From Russula earlei (Eukaryota; Basidiomycota; Agaricomycetes; Russulales; Russulaceae): a stretch of 64,000 nt of DNA. Position numbers and translations under genes: made by a program. How positions within the stretch are numbered: the first letter of the stretch is position 1; every line of letters begins with the position of its first letter. Below the pieces are notes generated by a model, which saw only the letters and a program-made list of their open reading frames with translations, searched no databases and was not told the DNA's origin. Location of the stretch: positions 124,001 through 188,000 of the forward strand of contig JAGFNK010000014.1 of NCBI GenBank assembly GCA_025769875.1. The letters run 5' to 3'. Positions 57,362 through 64,000 of the stretch are shown here, piece after piece.

Positions 57362-58655
57362 CTATCACGTGTTGTGGGTTGCAAAATACCAGAGAGTTTC
57401 AAAATGCAGTTTTATAAGAGATCGCCACCACAAATTAGCTGATCCTTGCTTGGATATATCACCAATATTCAATAATTCATCTGTGCATATCACAAAAGCC
57501 TCATGTAAAATTATAGAGAATTCAGAGGAGCAGGAGGGGAGATACAGACAAAATGGTGAAACTGCGTGACAGTGTGTATTCCGATGCCCATTGGGTTTCA
57601 AAGTCTGCCACGCTCGGCTATGCGTCATGTCCGTCGCATTTTCAAGTTACAGTCCATGGCTCTACAGTACTGTAAAGCCCTCCCATGGTGCAGGGAGCAT
57701 GTCTCCTAGAGGTCCTATTATCCATGACATTGAAAAACTCATTCAAGAGGCATGCACCCAGCTTCGTGCCTGAAGGCTTGAGGCTCGCAGAAGAACAGGA
57801 GGCATTGCAGGTGGCTGAAGAGCAGAGGAAGCGTGAAGTGAGAGAGCAGTGAGTGGCAAAGGAGGCAGAAAGAGATGAACGACAATGGCAGAGGGATCCG
57901 AACACACCATTCACAGGCACGCTAACCTCAAAAACAAAGGCTGACCTTCAAGACATTGTGCAGGTCTTGGGACTCACCACAGATGGCCAGAAGAAGTATT
58001 TTTTGGCATGGATAACTGCTCATTTCGATGCCAACCCCATCTTGCATGATGATTCATGCTTTGAAGGCATATTCAACCAGACAAGGAGATGGACTACTGT
58101 GCAAACTAAAGAGGAGACCTCAAACACGAGAGCCACCTCTGCTGGACCCTCATCTGTACTGTTGTCCCTCCCTCCTCCACCGACCCCGCTCTCTTCAAAC
58201 ATTGTAAATATTTTCCCTCGGCATCTGATGCACCCACCACTACCATACCACCATCCTACCAGCTCTTATTCTCACCATAATATGCAGAACTGATTCTCAT
58301 TAAATTGTTTCCTGATGCTTATACATAATGTACATAGTTCATCTATACTAACTGGATCTTGTTGTGTTGTTGTGTTTGAACGCGGCAACAGACACTGCTG
58401 TAGCGGAGATGCAACCGGTTGTATGAGTCAGCGTGACAATCTGTGACGAAAGTTTTGAAACTCCCAACTTTTTGGACTTGCACAATCGGCTTCCTTCTGA
58501 CACAATCACCCATCCATCTTATACTAAAGTGATGCTTCAGGGGGCTAGTTCATATATTATCACATTGATTCCAAAAGATCGATCATAAAAATATGTTGTT
58601 GATCCATTTCTATTTGTGATTTAGTAAAAGTTTTGAAACTCCCCACACGTGATAG
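57362..58655 (+). mobile_element. Decayed Tc1/pogo-like DNA transposon, copy 2
   Basis: Termini CTATCACGTGT and ACACGTGATAG are perfect 11-bp inverted repeats flanked by TA on both sides, the Tc1/mariner/pogo target duplication. On the plus strand MSPRGPIIHDIEKLIQEACT is followed by a break, and later comes a SAP-like segment (LTSKTKADLQDIVQVLGLTT, ITAHFDANPILHDDS). The second half of the HTH found in copy 1 is deleted here. No DDE region. Opposite orientation to copy 1. Confidence 0.72.
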
Positions 58656-58691
58656 TATCCTTGTATTTATTCAAATTTTTCTTGACCATAA

Positions 58692-59227
58692 GGCCCCTTT
58701 TACCAACTGAGAATCTTGAACTTGAACTTGGATTTCAGGATTTTCCAGGAGTGACAGGAATGACAGGTGTGATGTAAGTGACATAATAAACTAATATGAG
58801 TCCATTCCAAATATGAGTTATTTTCCGGTGTGATTTGCTGTGTTTACATGTGATATGTAAAATATTTTTTCTAACCCTTCCTTCCACTCCTTCCAAGTGG
58901 GGTATTGCAAGCATGTCATAAGGCAGAATATGTGTCACCAATGTGTGGGTGCACATCTTTGTGCAAATTTTGTATGTGCAGCTCTGGTGAAAATGGGGCT
59001 GCAAGCACCCAGATGTTGAGCTCGAGTTGGACTGCTCGACTCTGAGTTTGACGCTGACACATCATGTGTAACCCCAAATATGTGAATATGCAAATGACAA
59101 CAAAAAAAAATGCATATTAATTTATTATATACATCATATCACTTACATCACTCCTGTCACTCCCAGAAAATCCTGAAATCCAAGTTCAAGTTCAAGATTC
59201 AAGAATTCTCGGTTGGTAAAAGGGGCC
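58692..59227. mobile_element. PIF/Harbinger-like MITE, complete copy
   Basis: 536 bp with long inverted repeats of about 100 bp beginning GGCCCCTTTTACCAAC and ending GTTGGTAAAAGGGGCC. TAA flanks both ends (58689-58691 and 59228-59230), the 3-bp TWA duplication of PIF/Harbinger elements. No coding capacity. It contains the uninterrupted counterpart of the site where the copia element inserted into the other copy. Confidence 0.82.
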
Positions 59228-59230
59228 TAA

Positions 59231-59429
59231 TAACCCATAATACTGTATTATGGCCATCTTCTACCCCATACCATACCATATAGGCTGCTGAAGTGGAAGC
59301 ATACAGATAGTAGCCATATGCATACCATATCGAGTACGGCCGTAGCTGTATACAGTACAGTTGGCAGCCCTATACATAGTATGTTGTTCTGCTATGGTGT
59401 CTAGGTTGTCTACAGTTTTTAGCTGTGGT
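59231..59429. other. Repeat flank with a short palindrome
   Basis: No gene. CCATAATACTGTATTATGG (59235-59253) is a perfect palindrome around one base, next to the MITE end. Confidence 0.4.
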
Positions 59430-59782
59430 CTACGGGGTCACGCGTTTCCAACGAGGACCATAATCTCTGAAACCATAAATTGCCCCCGACTCCATGAAAA
59501 ATCTTTTTATTGATACCTCATCCGTCTCATCCGGCGTACGGACCCTCTTCTGCGTTGTCGGCACTTGCTCCTGGTTTTTGAGTCTTTTGGGCAGTCTGCT
59601 GTGTCCTTCCTCATCATCCGGAAGCTTTTGACTTTTAGTGGTGGGTTGGATGATCAAGAATTGCCATAAAAGGCAATTGGTCGGCAAGAGAATCGGGGGT
59701 TCAATCACGCGTTAAATTACACATATAAGCGAGTTAACAGTAGCATAACTACTTACCTTTTTCCCTACCAAATCAAAAACAA

Positions 59783-62700
59783 ATGTTATCCCATTTCCAA
59801 TTGGCCGGCGCATCATCCGCCCCATCCGCTCCATCCACTGCTTCCAGCCCGAGCGCCCCTTGCGTGACACAATGTTTAAAGTTCATGCATGCCCCTTCAA
59901 AGATCATTGCCAATTCTGGAAAGAGGGGAGATTTTAATTATGACCGGGAGCACGGCGGATACCCCATGGAATGGCTGACAGCAGCCGATTTCGATACGTG
60001 GCGCCGGCAAGAAGAACTGGCTCATGCAATTGAATTGATTACATCCAGCACTGAGCATGGGCAGGGATGGACAAAAAAAGTTTTCGTCTGTTCCCGCCAA
60101 CTATCTGGAGGAGCTTCGCGTTATGTAAAGAAGCACCCTGATCGCACACGGAGATCCGAGATCAAGAAGATGGGTTGCCATTGCCGAATAGTCATCAAAT
60201 CATATGCGGACGCGCCTACCATTCTCGGACAATATGCAAGTGAGCATGACCATGAAATTGGAATTGCTAATCTCGCTTACACACGAATGTCACGCGTAGC
60301 ATGCGATAAAATTAGATCCTTGTTGTCAAGGAAGGTTGATCCATGGGAAATAGTAAGTGTGCATTGAATTTATTTTTAATCGCTAACCTAATGAATTGAA
60401 AGGTACGCGATATTCAGGATTCGTCGCCCGATGGCAGCCAAGACCGATTCATCTCGCTTCGGGATGTGAGCCGCATGGCCCGGGAAATTGAAGATAACAA
60501 TATTAGGCTGCATCCAGAGGATGCCATCTCCGCCAGGCTCTGGTTGGACAGATTGAGAGATGAAAATACAAATGTATTTTACAAAGATAGGCTGCACAGT
60601 GCCCCATCTCAGTCAAATCTGCAGGAGGATGCATATGTGTTATGCATCCAGACCCCTTTCCAAATGGAGGCATTCCGCCGCCTCAGGAACGGCTTCATCG
60701 GTATTGACGCAACTCATAATATTACTCAATATCCGGACTTTTTATTATTTACCATGATCGCGCGGGATCACTGGGGACATGGTGCGTAATATTTACTAAA
60801 TGTCAATTTAGCGCACTTACCTTTTCCAGACAGGTGTGCCTGTTGCCTGGATGCTGGCATCCAATGGAACAACGGACACAATTTCCTTTTTTGTCCATTG
60901 GGTCAGGGATGCCAGTCCGGCTATCCGGCCGTCTATTGTCAAGACTCACTGTTGAACTATCCAGTTCAAGAGCGAGGGATAAGCTCGGAGACGAGTCGAT
61001 AGATGTCCAAGACCGCGTGGGCAAGAAGTAGAGTCCAGAGTAGTAACAGATACCAGAGAGGTATTGTTACTGTGAGAGTCGAACAATCACGCAGGGAAGA
61101 GGCCAGGATAGTCACAAGGGGACGGTCCTTAAAGGAGTATCCCAGGGTTGGAGAGTGCCGTAAACAAATGGACAGTCTGAGGACTGTCCGCTACTTTATT
61201 GAGCGCTTATATACTACAAGAGAACTGCTAAATAGGGAACAAGTCATAACCTTGTTATCAAGCACGATAGAGTGATGAGTAAGAAGTCGGAGGACGCTTA
61301 CTGAGCATGCTTGGTCATGCTCAGTAAGCTGCTGAGTAAGAAGACTCTTCTTGATGAGTAAGAGTTTCCACTGTCCACGTGTTTACTACTTTTAGTGCAC
61401 GTGTAAGCACCTGATTCATTTCTTGTTAGTTAGTTTAGGGCCGGTCATTTGAGGACTTGTAGTTTGGTTAGGGAATAGTGTCATTTTATAAGGCCCTTAT
61501 ATAGTTCTATTAGGGTCCTTAGAGTCGACCCTAATACTTCTATTAAGGTCCTTAGTATTGCCTTATAGTCGTTCTATAGTTATTAGAGTTGGTCTAATAA
61601 CGCGTTGTAGGGCCTTTGATACTAGGTTAGTGCCTATTGTAGAGCTCCTAGGGTCGTTCCAAAGGGTCCTTAGGAAGGCCCTAATACTGTCTTTTGTTGC
61701 TAGAAGGGTTGCCTTTAAGTAGGGCTTGCTGTATGTCGATTGTGCCGAGAATCGCTCGCGCAACAATGCGCGCACGATATTGTGGACACCTTTACTCACC
61801 CCTTTTGCTCGTGTGAACAGGGTGACACCATAGAGACCAGGTTTCTATAAGGAAGGGTCCTTCAAGGGCCCTCTCCGGAGAATGGTTCATGACATCTATT
61901 ATTATGACAGATCGTGATGCTGCGCAGATTGCCGCCCTCAAGATTGCTTATCCAGGAAGTCGGATATGGCTTTGCAAATGGCACGTGTTGCGCGCGATGC
62001 AATCACACCTCAATACAACCGAATTTCCTGATCTGTGGGATAAGATCAAGAGATGGGTACATACAGATGATCAGGCCAACTTTCTGCAAATCTGGGAGGA
62101 GATCTCCACTGATCCTCAGGTCCCACAAAGTTTTGTGAACTACCTTGGGTGTGAATGGATGCCTGTGGTCCATATGTGGTCCATGGTTTTCCAGAAAAAT
62201 TGGCATATCTTTGAGGAAGGGGACACAAATATGTTGATCGAAGCGTATGTGTTCCAACTGATCCAAAGATAAGATGACCTAATCATTTTTTAGATATCAT
62301 CACATCCTCAAATCACACTGGCTCGATGGCAAGCGCAATCGGCGGATCGATCAAATCTTATTTGTGCTAGTGCATTGAATGGTGCCATATAACCAAAATA
62401 GGCATGAACGTCAGCAAGTCGGGCTCGATGGTCGGGACCTGGCGGCTGACAGGGGTCGGAAACTTTTCGCCTGCGCCGAGAGCATATCACAAGATTCGAT
62501 TTTGCAATTCGATGAGATCTGCTTTCACGTCACTTCACAATCCCGGTCCGGCGAGTTTTACTCAATCGATCTGATGAAGTCAACTTGTGATTGCACAGAT
62601 TATCCACGGATTAGATTCTGCAAACACATTGCAGCAATCTACATCCACTTTCCCCACCTCTGTCCTGAAGAGAGCACCCAAAAAGCTCCCACAGAGAATG

Positions 62701-63329
62701 CAAATAGATCCCCTGACCCACCATCCCCATCCACCAGGCCAAGGGAGAGCCTAGTATCTCTCTCACAGGAGATCATATCGTTATCACGCGATCTCGCATC
62801 TAGGCTTGAGGATACTAATCAATCAGCGGAGATCGTCGAGGCCGCCCGGGCCGCCAAATACAGTTTGGCAGCCGCAATTAATATAATTCAAGGTTTCAAG
62901 GTCTTACCCGATAAAGAGGTAATTGCGCCCAATCAGCATACGTGGACGGAGACAGCCGAGCGTATGGGTGTCAAACAGGGCCCAAAACAACGGACCAGTC
63001 TCCCCGACGCGCGGGGACTTACAGCGCAAAGCATCGGCGTCGCTAAGGGAAAGTGCCGCCGTGTTCACGATGATCTGTACACCAGGGGCGAACGGTCAGG
63101 CAAGCGCGCCAAGCCCGATGCAACATCTGCTGCCGCGAATGCGCGCATGCGTGCCCTCAGGGAACCGCCGTCTCAAACCCCCCTCCCTCGGAACCCCCCT
63201 CGGAACCCCCCTCCCTCAGATGCCACCACCTCCCTTGCACCATGTCCCTTCAGACTCGCACCGCCGCCTATTCTAGCGGCCTCATCTTCTGCTGATCCTT
63301 ACAATAGAAAATCTTTATTTGTATTGTAA
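59783..63329 (+). pseudogene. MULE transposase, interrupted
   Basis: Exon 1 (59783 on) has a Ser/Ala-rich start, then a zinc/WRKY-like N-terminal region (GCHCRIVIKS, SEHDHEIG). After introns come FIGIDATHNI with the first catalytic Asp, TDRDAAQIAAL with the second, CKWHVLRAMQ and TNMLIEAYHHILK with the probable catalytic Glu, then a SWIM finger CDC...CKH near 62600 and a basic Pro-rich tail. The gene is broken by a 958-bp LTR between the first and second Asp, and carries an in-frame TGA near 62380 just before MVPYNQ. Without the LTR and one TCTAT copy the frame reads through PSIIMTDRD. Transposase of this type is expected to be inactive now. Confidence 0.8.
60937..61894 (-). mobile_element. 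Solo LTR inside the MULE transposase, probably Ty3/gypsy
   Basis: 958 bp starting TGTCAAGACTCAC and ending GGTTCATGACA, flanked by a perfect TCTAT duplication (60932-60936 and 61895-61899). Read on the minus strand it begins TGTCATGAACC, ends GTCTTGACA and has TATATAAGGGCC near 61490, so its promoter faces left. It contains strong hairpins: 14-bp arms at 61296-61329 (GCTTACTGAGCATG), an 8-bp-arm palindrome at 61170-61189 and one near 61042-61071. Confidence 0.75.
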
Positions 63330-63709
63330 TTTATTTTCAAGATACATAATAAATAAGTCATTAAATAAGTGATTTAGAAAATACTTTGGTGTCATTTACA
63401 CGCGTGATTGAAGCCCCGATTATCTTGCCAACCCAATCACCTTTTATAGTAATTTTTGATCATCTAACCACCGCTAAAAGTACGCAACTTCATCCGGACG
63501 GGCTCTCTTCCGAGCCGACTGCAGCGGCACACCATGATTCCCAGCCCTGGGGACACAATCAATTTGGCGAGCCAAGTCAAATTCAAGGATGCAAAAGAAT
63601 GAAGAGGTGGGGCATACGTAGTGGGTGTGGCGGTCTCCACAGGAAGCGCGAACGACGGAACGATGCCCACGGCGAGGCAGATAATGGTAAAAACAGTGGA
63701 AATTCGCAT

Positions 63710-64000
63710 CTTGTTATGACTGAGATCGGAGATTTAAAATAAAAGTTGTGGATTTTGTGGAGCAGAACGGAAGGGTAGAATATGCAGAAAGTTGTCGGTT
63801 ACCGGCACTAACAAGAAACTAGGAAGGGGAAGCACAGGTGGAGAGAATGGGAACTACAGTTGTTGGCATTATATGTACACCTTGGCAGGTCCCACTCATG
63901 GCTTGCCATCAGTAAAAGCGACCAGGATCAGGAGGAAGATATGAGAGCATACCATGATGTTGAGACGCAGTCGAGACGGACAGGTGGGCAGTGGTTGCGC
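63710..64000. other. Upstream region of the disrupted secreted-protein gene
   Basis: About 290 bp to the window edge; should hold its promoter. No further gene seen. Confidence 0.35.

Larger units (their letters stand above)
59623..63489 (+). mobile_element. Mutator-like element (MULE) with long TIRs and 9-bp target duplication
   Basis: Terminal inverted repeats of about 90 bp (59623-59712 and 63400-63489) begin AGCTTTTGACTTTTAGTGG and AGTTGCGTACTTTTAGCGG and share a long TGATCAA...ATAAAAGG...GGCAAGA...AATCGGGG...TTCAATCACGCGT series. Perfect 9-bp direct repeats TCATCCGGA flank it (59614-59622 and 63490-63498), the size expected of Mutator-type insertion. It carries a MULE transposase gene and a nested solo LTR. 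Confidence 0.88.
59430..63709 (-). pseudogene. Small secreted-protein gene split by a Mutator-like element
   Basis: Exon 1 (63709-63618) starts MRISTVFTIICLAVGIVPSF, a clear signal peptide ending near ALPVE. A GTATGC...CCCCAG intron leads to exon 2 at 63546, which runs to the MULE target duplication (63490-63498) and resumes on the other side (59613 to the stop at 59430). Leaving out the element and one duplication copy, the exons sum to 333 nt, 110 aa, one open frame. The mature part is basic with several KR/RK pairs (ARKRARP, PKRLKNQ, QKRVRTP) that could be Kex2 sites, an inference. No cysteines are visible in it. Family unknown. The insertion should inactivate it. Confidence 0.7.

Noticed and set aside
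60941..61903. Insert in the MULE read as a second MULE-type insertion with an imperfect 9-bp duplication
   Set aside because: A 5-bp duplication TCTAT is perfect and gives TGTCA...TGACA ends, which fits a solo LTR better.

Overview
The window is nuclear DNA of a filamentous fungus, most likely a mushroom-type basidiomycete (Agaricomycetes). Genes are cut by many 45-70 bp GT-AG introns and sit in a compact, strand-mixed layout. The protein families (Gle1, Kin4, Hym1/Mo25, Ase1, fungal BTB and F-box families) and the transposons fit that assignment. Species and chromosome cannot be read from sequence alone.

Left part (1-32.8 kb), mainly housekeeping genes: an edge-truncated Ser/Pro-rich protein (-), a RING/coiled-coil protein (+), a VAMP7-type R-SNARE (-) divergent from the mRNA export factor GLE1 (+), a second RING/coiled-coil protein (-), ribosomal protein uS11/RPS14 (-), a tiny four-exon helix-turn-helix protein (+), a Snc1/VAMP2-type R-SNARE (-), ribosomal protein eL24/RPL24 (-), a Kin4-type kinase (+) and the catalytic subunit of DNA polymerase epsilon, POL2 (+). 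Two gene-poor tracts (10.0-13.1 and 15.1-18.8 kb) hold nothing I can support.

Middle part (32.8-43 kb), a nested transposon island: a decayed Tc1/pogo-like element, a PIF/Harbinger-like MITE split by a Ty1/copia element (246-bp LTRs, GTAAG target duplication), a solo LTR (CCACC duplication), a copia integrase fragment and an inverted F-box gene fragment. Host repeats look CpG-poor while the copia body is CpG-rich, so the copia insertion is probably younger.

Right part (43-56.4 kb): one continuous spliced reading frame joins a BTB domain, an eIF4G MIF4G segment and an F-box protein (1387 codons, every exon phase checked). This is the most unusual item in the window. Then follow a decayed HNH-family gene carrying a 79-bp palindrome, HYM1/MO25 (-), the GlcN6P acetyltransferase GNA1 (+), the microtubule bundler ASE1 (-) and a stand-alone hydantoinase-B/oxoprolinase protein (-).

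Far right (56.4-64 kb), a second repeat cluster: a 33-bp minisatellite, second copies of the Tc1-like element and of the MITE (this one uninterrupted), and a Mutator-like element with ~90-bp TIRs and a perfect 9-bp target duplication. The Mutator-like element interrupts a small secreted-protein gene and is itself interrupted by a solo LTR with a perfect 5-bp duplication.

Gene models were built by joining exons by hand from splice sites, reading frame and family similarity remembered from training. Nothing was searched.
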